From an uncultured Stomatobaculum sp. (GTDB lineage Bacteria; Bacillota; Clostridia; Lachnospirales; Lachnospiraceae): a stretch of DNA of 10,683 bases. The notes below the pieces were generated by a model. The model was not told the DNA's origin, did not search any database, and saw only the letters and a program-made list of their open reading frames with translations. The position numbers and the translations under genes were made by a program. Where the stretch lies: NCBI GenBank assembly GCA_938010625.1, contig CALLVJ010000102.1, forward strand, positions 1 through 10,683. Reading direction: 5' to 3'. This document shows positions 1-7,445 of this stretch, piece after piece (within the stretch, counting starts at the first letter, position 1; the number at the start of each line of letters is the position of its first letter).

Positions 1-1220
1 AAGACCTGACGGATGCCAGAAATCTCCTGGGGCTCATTTTTTATGAGATGGGAGAGGTCGGCGATGCGCTCGTGCAGTGGGTTATCAGCATTGACCTCCG
101 GACCGAAAACAACCGCGCGGTCTTTTATCTTGACGATGTCAGACGGCGCGGCGGGCAACTCGCTTCTTTCTCGAAGATGATTGAGCGCTACAATGTGGCG
201 CTCGAAGCGGCGAAGAACGGCAATTACGACACGGCGATCCACCAGCTCGCCGGCATTGTCGCCCAACATCCGAATTATGTGCGGGCGGGACTTCTGCTCT
301 CGCTGCTCTACATTGAGGCGGGCGATTTCAAGCGGGCAGACCACTATCTGAAGCTGGTGCGGAAAACCGACCGCATGAACCAGATTGCCGTGCGCTATGC
401 GGATGCCGCTGAACAGGAGCGCCGGCGCATCCGGAAAAAGCAGGACAAGCCGCGCGAGGAGATCGACAACGGCTCCAGGGCCTATTCGCACCGGGAGATG
501 TCAGACGACGAGGTGCTGATTCCCTCGACTTACCGCGAGAGCACGGGCTGGCAGACCGGTCTGAACATCGCAATCGGACTTTTGATCGGCGCGGCGGCGG
601 TGGTTTTTCTCTACATGCCGACCAAGCGCGCCGAGCTGAATGCCAGTCACAATGCCGAGCTTCGGGAGATGGATCGGAAGCTTGCTTCCGTAAACAGTGT
701 GCTCCGCGACGCAGAGGCGAACCACAGCAGTGCAGAGGAGGAGAAGAATTCCCTGCAGAGCCAGGTTGAGATGCTGACCGAGAGGGAAAACAGCAAGCTC
801 TCGCAGTATCAGAAGCTCGCTGGCATTTTGAACGATTTCCGGAACAATGACTATGCGCACGCGGCCGAGCTCTATGCGACCCTCGATGTCTCTCAGCTCA
901 CCGACATTGATGACGGCAGTGGGGTTTCGGTGCAGCAGATTTATCAGTCGATCGCGGGCAAGATGAACAGCGAGGGGTATTTAAGCCTCTACAGCCGCGC
1001 CGAAGTGCAGTTCCAGGCGGGTAATTATCAGGCGGCGATCGAGCTCTATGACAAGTCGATTGCGATCAACCAGAATTATGCGCCGGCGATTTTCCGGAAG
1101 GCTATGGCCTATAAGGCGCTTGGCGACGCTGAGAACGCGAACAACTTTTTCAGCGAAGTCATAACGCGCTTCCCGAATACTGAGCTCGCAAGACAGGCAG
1201 AGAGCGAGAGAGCGCATTAA
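1..1220 (+). CDS. Membrane-anchored tetratricopeptide repeat protein, 5'-truncated by the window edge
   Basis: The reading frame is open from the first complete codon (base 3), and the residues before the first ATG at 48 (LLGLIFYEMGE) already fit a TPR helix, so the true start lies upstream. Counting from the Met at 48, residues 1-115 hold TPR-like helix pairs (for example KNGNYDTAIHQLAGIV and EAGDFKRADHYLKLV). Residues 121-137 are a basic stretch. Residues 171-190 (GLNIAIGLLIGAAAVVFLYM) form one clear membrane span. Residues 196-250 are rich in Glu, Lys, Ser and Leu and look like a coiled coil. Residues 311-378 hold two more TPR units (AGNYQAAIELYDKSIAI, KALGDAENANNFFSEVI). TPRs are protein-binding scaffolds; the partner is unknown. 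By the positive-inside rule the Arg/Lys-rich N-terminal part is probably cytoplasmic, but PTKR follows the span, so topology is uncertain. It ends in TAA, 60 bases before a convergent gene. Confidence 0.85.
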   Translation, partial: DLTDARNLLGLIFYEMGEVGDALVQWVISIDLRTENNRAVFYLDDVRRRGGQLASFSKMIERYNVALEAAKNGNYDTAIHQLAGIVAQHPNYVRAGLLLSLLYIEAGDFKRADHYLKLVRKTDRMNQIAVRYADAAEQERRRIRKKQDKPREEIDNGSRAYSHREMSDDEVLIPSTYRESTGWQTGLNIAIGLLIGAAAVVFLYMPTKRAELNASHNAELREMDRKLASVNSVLRDAEANHSSAEEEKNSLQSQVEMLTERENSKLSQYQKLAGILNDFRNNDYAHAAELYATLDVSQLTDIDDGSGVSVQQIYQSIAGKMNSEGYLSLYSRAEVQFQAGNYQAAIELYDKSIAINQNYAPAIFRKAMAYKALGDAENANNFFSEVITRFPNTELARQAESERAH

Positions 1221-1280
1221 AAGAGTTCACGGTTGAGAGATCATGATGATGGCGCTGTGGTTGACAGCTCGAGGATCCGT

Positions 1281-1946
1281 TTAGTCCGCCTTGAGCACAA
1301 TGGGTGTCAGCTTTCCGTCCAGTTCCAAACAGGTCAGTGATTCTGCGTTTTCGGGTGCGAGGCTTCCGCCGGAGAGCTCCGTCAGAGAAGCGAGAAAGCG
1401 CGCGCTATCGCTTTTCCGGAAGAGCAGGCGGAGGGATACTGCCGCAAGGAATTCGAGCGAGAGCACGGTGCCCGCGCAGTCCTCGGCGAGGCGGGACACT
1501 TTCCCGTAGAGACCATAGTCCACTGTCAGAGAGAGCTGCACGGCAGGGAGTATCTCTGCTGTGACGGCCTGCTCCAATGCAAGTTTTGCAGCTGTCGTAT
1601 AGGCGCGAACCAGGCCGCCGGTGCCGAGTTTGATGCCGCCAAAGTAGCGTGTCACCGTGACAAGCGTATTGCAGAGCGAGGATGTGCGAAGCAGGTCTAA
1701 CATCGGAAGTCCGGCGGTCTTTGCAGGTTCGCCGTCGTCGGAGGATTTTTCAAGCGGCGGATTGCCGTAGAGCACATAGGCAGAGCAGACATGCCGGGCG
1801 TTATAGTGCTCCTTCCGGACTGCCGCCAGAATCGCTGCGACTTCTGTTTCATTCCGCACAAAAAAGCTCTGGGCAATGAAGCGTGACTTTTTTTCTTCCA
1901 GTTCTGCTTTTCCGCTTTTTCGCAGTGTATACCAACTCTCTGGCAT
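1281..1946 (-). CDS. yigZ: YigZ/IMPACT-family protein (UPF0029 plus C-terminal DUF1949-like domain)
   Basis: This 221-residue protein has the family's usual length. The N-terminal UPF0029/IMPACT domain shows KKSRFIA (19-25), ARHVCSAYV (50-58), SDDGEPAKTAG (69-79) and the signature VTRYFGGIKLGTGGLVRAY (98-116). The remainder (about 140-205) fits the DUF1949 C-terminal domain. Homologues are YigZ of E. coli and YvyE of B. subtilis; eukaryotic IMPACT regulates the kinase GCN2. The bacterial role is unsettled, with translation or RNA binding suggested, so function is not assigned beyond family. The start at 1946 was chosen because AGGAGGTG (complement of 1951-1958) lies 4 bases before it; an in-frame ATG 16 codons earlier (1994) lacks such a site. 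One oddity is Lys at the position where the family usually has Gly (DDGEPxGTAG). It appears to be a single-gene unit. Confidence 0.93.
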   Translation of the reverse strand: MPESWYTLRKSGKAELEEKKSRFIAQSFFVRNETEVAAILAAVRKEHYNARHVCSAYVLYGNPPLEKSSDDGEPAKTAGLPMLDLLRTSSLCNTLVTVTRYFGGIKLGTGGLVRAYTTAAKLALEQAVTAEILPAVQLSLTVDYGLYGKVSRLAEDCAGTVLSLEFLAAVSLRLLFRKSDSARFLASLTELSGGSLAPENAESLTCLELDGKLTPIVLKAD

Positions 1947-1950
1947 GAAG

Positions 1951-1958
1951 CACCTCCT
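1951..1958 (-). promoter_or_regulatory. Ribosome binding site that fixes the yigZ-family start
   Basis: Read on the minus strand this is AGGAGGTG followed by CTTC and ATG. It supports Met at 1946 over the in-frame upstream ATG at 1994. Confidence 0.85.
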
Positions 1959-1999
1959 CGTTCTGTCTGCAAGTCGGCTTGCAAAAATATCCATACTTT

Positions 2000-2029
2000 A
2001 GCATAGCATTGTACTCCGGGAAAAAGCAA
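2000..2029 (-). promoter_or_regulatory. Candidate promoter of the yigZ-family gene
   Basis: On the minus strand, TTGCTT (complement of 2024-2029) and TATGCT (complement of 2000-2005) are 18 bases apart, and the -10 is preceded by TGC, giving an extended -10. Transcription would begin near 1993, leaving a leader of about 47 bases that carries a small hairpin (1968-1983). This is by eye only. Confidence 0.4.
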
Positions 2030-2100
2030 GGAAAGAGGCGACGTGCCTGCTGCGCTGTGGCGACATGGCGGGCGGATGGCTAGAGTTCACAGGGAATTCA

Positions 2101-2109
2101 TGGTATACT
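2101..2109 (+). promoter_or_regulatory. Extended -10 promoter of the class A PBP gene
   Basis: TGGTATACT fits the extended -10 consensus TGnTATAAT with one mismatch in the hexamer. No good -35 hexamer is seen at 16-18 bases upstream, which is tolerated by extended -10 promoters. The predicted transcript begins near 2116, about 30 bases before the GTG start. A reading frame start upstream of this element (2065) is therefore unlikely. Confidence 0.55.
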
Positions 2110-2132
2110 AAAAAGAACTCTCAAAATTTTGC

Positions 2133-2139
2133 AAAGGAG
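2133..2139 (+). promoter_or_regulatory. Ribosome binding site for the PBP GTG start
   Basis: AAAGGAG lies 6 bases before GTG at 2146. The upstream in-frame ATGs, at 2065 and 2101, have no comparable site and lie upstream of or inside the promoter, so GTG is taken as the start. Confidence 0.8.
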
Positions 2140-2145
2140 TGCGCA

Positions 2146-4869
2146 GTGAATTTTGGAAGAAATTCCGTGGAGCGCGCGCTGCAGGACAGGGACGCGCACA
2201 GGAGCAAACTGAAAAATCTGATATCTCTCACGGCAGCCAGAGTAGTGCTCATGCTGCTGTTACTCATCGCAGCGCTTGCAGCCTCCTTTGTGCTCGGGGC
2301 AATCCGCGGGATTGTGGATTCGGCGCCGGCGTTAAAGCCGGACAGCATTGCCCCGATGGGTTTTGCAACCTCAGTCTATGATGCGACCGGAAACCAGGTG
2401 GAAACGCTTGTCATGGCGGGCTCAAACCGTGAAGAGGCGACCTATGAGGAGCTGCCAAAGAATCTGATCAATGCCTTTGTCGCGATTGAGGATGAGAGAT
2501 TCTGGCAGCACAATGGCGTTGACACGCGTTCCATCATGCGGGCGGTCGTGGGTGTCATCAGGGGGACATCGAGTTCTGGCGGCGGCTCGACCATCACCCA
2601 GCAGCTGATCAAAAACAATCTGTTCAACGGCGGACGGGAGAAGAGTTTTGGCGAAAAGCTGACGCGGAAAATTCAGGAGCAGTATCTTGCGGTGAAGCTT
2701 GAAAAGATCATGAGCAAGGAAGTAATCCTGACCAACTATCTGAATACCATTAACCTCGGCAGCAACGCACTCGGCGTCAAAGTCGCCTCGCGCCGCTACT
2801 TCAACAAGGAAGTCAAGGATCTCACGCTCTCAGAGTGCACGGTGCTCGCCGGTATCACCCAGAACCCCTCGCGGCTTAATCCGATTACGGGGCGACAGGC
2901 GAATGAGGAAAAGCGGAAGGTGATACTCCGCTACATGCTGCGCCAGGGTTATATCACGAAGGAAGAGCAGGAGGAAGCTCTCGCGGATAATGTCTACGAT
3001 CGCGTTGAAAATGCCGATTTAGTCTCGAAGGAAAAGGCGACACATATCTACAGCTATTTCGCGGATGAGCTGGTGAGCCAGGTGCAGCAGGACTTGAAGG
3101 ACAAGTTCGGCTATACCGACACGCAGGCGCACAATCTTCTCTACAGCGGCGGCCTCTCGATTTACACGACGCAGGATCCCGCGCTGCAGGCGATTGTCGA
3201 TGGCGAGATCAACAATCCCGCGAACTATGCGGTCACAAAATACGCGCTCGAATATCGCCTTTCGGTGAAGCGCGCGAATGGCGAGGTGCAGAATTACAGC
3301 GAGCGCAATGTGCTTGCGAACAAAGGCAAAGGGTTTGATGGCTTGTACAGGACGGATGCCGAGGCAAAAGCAGATGCCGAGGCGTTCCGGGCGAGTGTTG
3401 TGAATCCCGCCGAGGATCAGATTGTCGGAGAAAGTCTGCACATTATCCTTGAGCCGCAGGATTCCTTTGTGTTGATGGAGCAGAGCACCGGTCAGGTGAA
3501 GGCGCTTTCGGGAGGACGCGGCGAGAAGACAGTCTCGCTCTCCTTAAACCGCGCGACCGATTCCTACCGCCAGCCTGGCTCGACGTTCAAAGTCCTGGCC
3601 GCCTTTGCACCGGCGCTCGATGCCTGTGGACAGACCCTTGGCTCCGTTTATTATGACGGCCCTTATGAGGCAAATGGCAAACAGTTCCGGAACTGGTACG
3701 GCGACGAAAACTATCTCGGCTGGTCCAGCATTCGCGACGGCATTGTCTATTCGATGAATATTGTCGCTGTGCGCTGTCTCATGGAGACAGTGAGCCCGCA
3801 GCTCGGCGCAGAGTACAGCAAGAAATTCGGCATCACAAGTCTCACTGAGTCGGATTACAATCCGTCCATGGCGCTCGGCGGCCTCACAAAGGGCGTGAAC
3901 AATCTGGAGCTGACGGCGGCTTTTGCGGCGATTGCAAACCAGGGCGTCTATACCAAGCCAGTATTCTATACAAAAATCCTGGACCATAACGGCAAGGTAC
4001 TCCTTGAGAACACAGCGGATCAGCACCGCGTGATCAAGGACTCTACCGCTTTCCTGCTGACTGATGCGCTGCAGCAGTCCATGCTGCCGAACCGTAAGTT
4101 TGCGGGCAATGGCGTCAATGTCAATGCGACCAGCACGCGCGCCAAACTCTCGAATATGAGCAGCGCCGGAAAGTCCGGCACCACGAGCAATAATGTGGAT
4201 GTGTGGTTTGTGGGCTTCACGCCTTACTATACGGCGGGCATCTGGGGCGGCTGCGACGACAACCAGCCGCTCACGGATGGCAACGGCGGGAATGCGTTCC
4301 ACAAGGATATCTGGCGGAAGATTATGGAACAGGTGCATCAGGGCAAGCCGGATCCTGGGTTTGCAATGCCGGAGAGCATTGTGACTGCTGAGATCTGCAG
4401 AAAATCCGGCAAGCTTCCAGTCAAGGGTGTTTGCAGCCGTGATCCGCGCGGCGATGCCGTCTATACCGAATTCTTTGCGCGCGGTACCATTCCGACTGAG
4501 ATGTGTGACAAACATACAACCATGAGTGTCTGCTCTGTCACAGGGCTGCTGCCTACATCCTACTGTCCGACGACAAGCCGCGTTGTGATGGTCGTCCCAG
4601 AGTCGGGGGTTGAGACCGATGATTCCCGTCTGACCCCGCAGAAGCGCTGCAACATTCACACATCTTCCACAATCTTTTCGCCGTCCCGCACTGCCGTGCC
4701 GGACGACGAGACTGGCATTCCAGGCGTAAAGCCCGGCGAAACGAAGAAGACAGACGAGAGCACTGCGGAGGAAAAGAAGAACAGCGGCAAGGTGCGGTCG
4801 AAGAAGGAGAGCACCGCGGCGCCGAAAAAGAAAGGCAAGGAGACGACCAGAAAGAAAAAAAAGACATAA
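2146..4869 (+). CDS. Class A penicillin-binding protein (bifunctional peptidoglycan transglycosylase/transpeptidase, PBP1A family)
   Basis: This is a 907-residue PBP1A/PonA-type enzyme that polymerises lipid II and crosslinks peptidoglycan on the outer face of the membrane. One membrane span (about 33-53) follows a short basic cytoplasmic tail. The GT51 domain shows EDERFWQHNGVD with catalytic Glu115, GGGSTITQQ (145-153), RKIQE (174-178) and NYLNTINLGSNALGV. The transpeptidase domain shows SxxK as STFK with nucleophile Ser479, SxN as SMN (536-538) and KSGTT (676-680), so both activities look intact. Beyond the catalytic core there is a segment with six cysteines (751, 763, 787, 796, 807, 835) and then a Lys/Glu/Ser/Thr-rich tail (867-907), probably disordered. 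It starts at GTG with a good ribosome site, has its own promoter and ends at a strong terminator, so it is a single-gene unit. Confidence 0.96.
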   Translation: MNFGRNSVERALQDRDAHRSKLKNLISLTAARVVLMLLLLIAALAASFVLGAIRGIVDSAPALKPDSIAPMGFATSVYDATGNQVETLVMAGSNREEATYEELPKNLINAFVAIEDERFWQHNGVDTRSIMRAVVGVIRGTSSSGGGSTITQQLIKNNLFNGGREKSFGEKLTRKIQEQYLAVKLEKIMSKEVILTNYLNTINLGSNALGVKVASRRYFNKEVKDLTLSECTVLAGITQNPSRLNPITGRQANEEKRKVILRYMLRQGYITKEEQEEALADNVYDRVENADLVSKEKATHIYSYFADELVSQVQQDLKDKFGYTDTQAHNLLYSGGLSIYTTQDPALQAIVDGEINNPANYAVTKYALEYRLSVKRANGEVQNYSERNVLANKGKGFDGLYRTDAEAKADAEAFRASVVNPAEDQIVGESLHIILEPQDSFVLMEQSTGQVKALSGGRGEKTVSLSLNRATDSYRQPGSTFKVLAAFAPALDACGQTLGSVYYDGPYEANGKQFRNWYGDENYLGWSSIRDGIVYSMNIVAVRCLMETVSPQLGAEYSKKFGITSLTESDYNPSMALGGLTKGVNNLELTAAFAAIANQGVYTKPVFYTKILDHNGKVLLENTADQHRVIKDSTAFLLTDALQQSMLPNRKFAGNGVNVNATSTRAKLSNMSSAGKSGTTSNNVDVWFVGFTPYYTAGIWGGCDDNQPLTDGNGGNAFHKDIWRKIMEQVHQGKPDPGFAMPESIVTAEICRKSGKLPVKGVCSRDPRGDAVYTEFFARGTIPTEMCDKHTTMSVCSVTGLLPTSYCPTTSRVVMVVPESGVETDDSRLTPQKRCNIHTSSTIFSPSRTAVPDDETGIPGVKPGETKKTDESTAEEKKNSGKVRSKKESTAAPKKKGKETTRKKKKT

Positions 4870-4886
4870 CTGGATGGGCGGACATG

Positions 4887-4920
4887 AGGCAGATGGCAGA
4901 TAATGTCATCTGCCTTTTTT
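4887..4920 (+). terminator. Rho-independent terminator of the PBP gene
   Basis: A 9-bp stem (AGGCAGATG at 4887-4895 with CATCTGCCT at 4907-4915) encloses an 11-base loop and is followed by a run of T. It lies 17 bases after the stop codon. Confidence 0.9.
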
Positions 4921-5064
4921 GAATAGAAAAAAAGAATCCTATGGGCACAGCACAGGTCTTCTCAAATTTGCCGGAATAGCCAAAATAAAAGAAGAACAGC
5001 AATGACTTTCTGTACAATGTTTGAAATCAATTAAAAGAAACTAGAAAATCATTGATGACCTTGC
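4921..5064. other. AT-rich intergenic stretch without a gene
   Basis: Between the PBP terminator and the next promoter the sequence is AT-rich with many short stops in all frames. No ribosome site, conserved coding signal, tRNA or stable hairpin was seen. Confidence 0.6.
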
Positions 5065-5070
5065 TATAAT
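5063..5070 (+). promoter_or_regulatory. Promoter of the CPBP protease gene (extended -10)
   Basis: TATAAT at 5065-5070 is a perfect -10; the wider TTGCTATAAT gives the TGn extension (starting at 5062). No clear -35 hexamer is present at 16-18 bases upstream. The leader would be about 30 bases, leading to AGGAGGT at 5091-5097, 8 bases before ATG. Confidence 0.65.
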
Positions 5071-5105
5071 GAGGACGTTAAAAATCACAGAGGAGGTAAC
5101 TTGGT

Positions 5106-5891
5106 ATGAACATACGCGACATTATCCTCCCGAGAGAGAAGACAAAGAATCTCAGATGGTTTGATGTCATCGTGATCACGCTGATTCTCTTCGGGAAGTT
5201 TATTGTCATCTCCACGCAGATGTACCTCGCGACTTTGAAACCGGCTGTCGAGGCAGCCGCGACAGCGGTCACCGAAGCCGCGACAGAGGTCGCGGAGACA
5301 ACAACAGATGTGGCGACCGAAGGTGCAGCGTATTCCAGCAACCTGAAATATCAGGCGACCATGCTGGCCATCGTTTTCATTTACCTCTTTATCAGGAAGT
5401 TTGATTTCACGCAAATCAAGTTCAAGCTGAGCTGGAAGATTATTCCACAGTATCTGGTGCTGTTTATCATCATGGGGCTCAGCGCAGACATTCTGTATCT
5501 GGTGTTTGACAACGGCTACAACTACTTCTCGGCAGAGAGCCTGAGTCATATCAACCTGCTCTCGGTATTCCCGAAGTTCGCAGCGCTCTCAAAAGTCGCC
5601 ATCATCTACGCACTGCTGAATGCGTTCTATGAGGAGTTCTTCTTCCTCGGCCTGCTCGGCACCGTGCAGGAGAAGTACAAGTGGGGCACGCTGGTGTTCT
5701 CGACGATCATCCGCGCTTCGTTCCACACATATCAGGGTATGGCCTCAGCGCTCATCATCGGCATCTTCTTCGGTCTGCTCTATTACGTGTCCTACCACAA
5801 GTTCATCAAGAATCTGCTGCCAATTGTGCTGGTTCACTCGATGGCAGACATGTTCGGCTCGGGCCTCATCTATTTGATTTCGCAGTGGTAA
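5106..5891 (+). CDS. CPBP-family (CAAX-like) intramembrane metalloprotease
   Basis: This is a 261-residue polytopic membrane protein. Hydrophobic spans are seen near 20-37, 84-96, 107-130, 151-176, 184-195, 203-220 and 228-258. The Abi/CPBP signature is present: a Glu pair at 166-167 (YEEFFFLG), His197 in RASFHTYQG and HSMAD (His234, Asp238), the residues expected to bind the catalytic metal or activate water. The usual EExxxR arginine is Leu here, while Arg193 stands four residues before His197, as in a subgroup with RxSYH motifs. Residues 41-78, between the first two spans, form an Ala/Thr/Glu-rich loop with a 7-residue repeat. Family members process prenylated proteins or peptides, or give bacteriocin self-immunity; the substrate here is unknown, and no bacteriocin gene is adjacent. 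It has its own promoter and terminator. Confidence 0.88.
   Translation: MNIRDIILPREKTKNLRWFDVIVITLILFGKFIVISTQMYLATLKPAVEAAATAVTEAATEVAETTTDVATEGAAYSSNLKYQATMLAIVFIYLFIRKFDFTQIKFKLSWKIIPQYLVLFIIMGLSADILYLVFDNGYNYFSAESLSHINLLSVFPKFAALSKVAIIYALLNAFYEEFFFLGLLGTVQEKYKWGTLVFSTIIRASFHTYQGMASALIIGIFFGLLYYVSYHKFIKNLLPIVLVHSMADMFGSGLIYLISQW
5256..5318 (+). repeat. Three 7-codon tandem repeats inside the CPBP protease gene
   Basis: Residues 51-57 (AATAVTE), 58-64 (AATEVAE) and 65-71 (TTTDVAT) form degenerate heptads. At DNA level AGCCGCGACAG occurs at 5255-5265 and again at 5276-5286, exactly 21 bases apart, and both copies continue NGGTC. This suggests tandem duplication within a non-catalytic loop. 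Confidence 0.65.
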
Positions 5892-5903
5892 TATTCCGCT
5901 ATC

Positions 5904-5939
5904 AAAAGCGCTCTGCAGCGATGCAGCGCGCTTTTTTTT
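5904..5939 (+). terminator. Rho-independent terminator of the CPBP protease gene
   Basis: A 14-base stem with one mismatch (5904-5917 with 5922-5935) closes on a GCGA tetraloop and runs into eight T residues, 12 bases after the stop codon. The left arm begins with AAAA, so it has only weak potential to act in the other direction. Confidence 0.92.
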
Positions 5940-5944
5940 GAGGG

Positions 5945-5981
5945 AAAAAGCCTCCTCCACAGCAGGCTGCAGAGGGGGCTT
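5945..5981 (-). terminator. Rho-independent terminator of aspA
   Basis: On the minus strand AAGCCCCCTC (complement of 5972-5981) pairs with GAGGAGGCTT (complement of 5948-5957), including one G-U pair. A run of five T follows from the stem into 5945. It lies about 20 bases after the aspA stop, back to back with the opposing terminator at 5904-5939. Confidence 0.85.
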
Positions 5982-6001
5982 GTGTGTGATCTTTGATTGG
6001 C

Positions 6002-7438
6002 TTAGTCGGAGAGCAGATCTGCTGGATTTCTGCCCTGGATGCCGGGCTTGGTCATGGTATATGGATCCAGAATGGTCTTCAACTGTTCCTCGGAGAGCAG
6101 CTTTTTCTGCAGAATCAGATCGCGGACGGACTGGTTCGTGCGGAGAGCTTCCTTTGCGATGTTGGCCGCGGTCTCGTAGCCGACATAGGGGCAGATCGCA
6201 GTGATGATGCCGATTGAGCTCTCGACCATCTCACGGCAGTGCGCCTCGTTTGCCGTGATGCCGACAATGCAGTTGTCCACGAGGGTCTGCACGGCATTGC
6301 TGAGTGTCTGAATCGACTCAAAGAGATTGTAGAAGATAATCGGTTCGAAGGCGTTCAGCTCGAGCTGGCCTGCCTCTGCCGCCATTGTGATGGTGACATC
6401 GTTGCCGATGATATTGAATGCGACCTGGTTCACGACTTCGGGGATGACCGGGTTAATCTTGCCCGGCATAATCGAAGAGCCGTTCTGTTTTGCCGGCAGA
6501 TTGATCTCGCAGAAGCCGGTGCGCGGACCCGAGGACATGAGGCGGAGGTCGTTACACATTTTGGAGAGGTTCACAGCGCAGCTCTTCACAATGCCGGAGA
6601 CCATGGCATAGCTGTCGAGATTCTGGGTCGCGTCAATGGTGTCATAGCTCTGCACGAGTTCCTCGCCGGTGATCGTCGACATGTTTTTGACGACGCGGTG
6701 GAAGTAGGTGGTGTCCGCGTTTAAGCCGGTGCCGATTGCCGTGCCGCCCATGTTGAGAGAGCGGATTTCCTCCTTTGCATTGTCAAAGCGCTTGATGTCG
6801 CGGCTGATGGCGCTCGCATAGGCGTGGAATTCCTGGCCGAGGCGAATCGGCACGGCGTCCTGAAGCTGCGTGCGCCCCATCTTGATGACAGAATCGAATT
6901 CCTCGGACTTCTCGAGGAGAGCCTTTTCGAGGCGCTTCAACTGAATCTGCGCCCGGCGGAGCAGCGTGAGTGCTGCCATCTTGCCGCAGGACGGGAACAC
7001 ATCGTTGGTCGACTGGCCAAAGTTCACATGGTCGTTCGGATTTACAATGCTGTAATCTCCCTTCTTGCCGCCGAGAATCTCAATGGCGCGGTTTGCAATG
7101 ACCTCATTTGCGTTCATGTTGAGAGAGGTGCCTGCACCGCCCTGAATCGGGTCGACAATGAACTGGTCGTGGAGCTTGCCGTCGATAATTTCATCGCAGG
7201 CCTTCACAATGGCACTTGCGCGCTCCTTCGAGAGCTCGCCGACCTCAAAGTTTGTGATCGCAGCTGCTTTCTTGATCTGGGCGACACTGACAATGAGTTC
7301 CGGGTGCATTTTGAGACCTGTGATGTTAAAGTTCTCGTGTGCGCGGAGCGTCTGCACGCCGTAGTAGGCGTTGACTGGAACTTCCTTCTCACCGATTGAA
7401 TCGTGCTCAAGGCGGTAGCCTTCTCTTGCTTCTGTCAT
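6002..7438 (-). CDS. aspA: Aspartate ammonia-lyase (aspartase)
   Basis: This 478-residue cytoplasmic enzyme of the fumarase/aspartase superfamily reversibly converts L-aspartate to fumarate and ammonia, probably as a homotetramer. Motifs in order are GAGTSLNMNANEV (101-113), NPNDHVNFGQSTND (133-146), KMGRTQLQDAVP (186-197), GGTAIGTGLN (231-240), SSGPRTGFCEINLP (302-315) and the flexible catalytic loop GSSIMPGKINPVIPE (320-334), whose second Ser (322) is the expected general base. Gln191 in RTQLQDAVP marks aspartase; class II fumarases have His there. The start at 7438 was chosen because AGGGAGG ends 7 bases before it; the in-frame ATG at 7456 lies upstream of that site. The gene is divergent from a LysR-type regulator and ends at its own terminator. 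In anaerobes it feeds fumarate as an electron acceptor or supplies nitrogen. Confidence 0.96.
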   Translation of the reverse strand: MTEAREGYRLEHDSIGEKEVPVNAYYGVQTLRAHENFNITGLKMHPELIVSVAQIKKAAAITNFEVGELSKERASAIVKACDEIIDGKLHDQFIVDPIQGGAGTSLNMNANEVIANRAIEILGGKKGDYSIVNPNDHVNFGQSTNDVFPSCGKMAALTLLRRAQIQLKRLEKALLEKSEEFDSVIKMGRTQLQDAVPIRLGQEFHAYASAISRDIKRFDNAKEEIRSLNMGGTAIGTGLNADTTYFHRVVKNMSTITGEELVQSYDTIDATQNLDSYAMVSGIVKSCAVNLSKMCNDLRLMSSGPRTGFCEINLPAKQNGSSIMPGKINPVIPEVVNQVAFNIIGNDVTITMAAEAGQLELNAFEPIIFYNLFESIQTLSNAVQTLVDNCIVGITANEAHCREMVESSIGIITAICPYVGYETAANIAKEALRTNQSVRDLILQKKLLSEEQLKTILDPYTMTKPGIQGRNPADLLSD

Positions 7439-7445
7439 GATAAAA

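Noticed and set aside
1254..1268. Small hairpin (GCTGT/ACAGC) between the convergent TPR and yigZ-family genes as a terminator
   Set aside because: The stem is only five base pairs and no T run follows on either strand. No convincing terminator is visible in this 60-base gap.
1968..1983. TGCAAG/CTTGCA hairpin in the leader of the yigZ-family gene as a riboswitch or attenuator
   Set aside because: It is a single 6-bp stem with a 4-base loop; on the minus strand the T run precedes it, so it has neither riboswitch size nor terminator form.
2065..2145. A 27-codon N-terminal extension of the PBP from ATG 2065
   Set aside because: It would begin upstream of the extended -10 promoter, has no ribosome site, and the GTG at 2146 has a well-placed AAAGGAG.
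3544..4659. A 371-codon open frame antisense to the PBP gene
   Set aside because: It lies opposite the intact transpeptidase domain, its product is His/Arg/Ala-rich without recognisable motifs, and it has no ribosome site. It is a by-product of GC-biased codon use.
5021..5026. TTGAAA as the -35 for the CPBP gene promoter
   Set aside because: It lies 38 bases from the TATAAT at 5065, far beyond a usable spacer; the promoter is better read as extended -10.
6239..7399. Long open frames on the plus strand within aspA (6239-6724, 6824-7399)
   Set aside because: Both are opposite a complete, motif-rich aspartase and lack start signals or family features.
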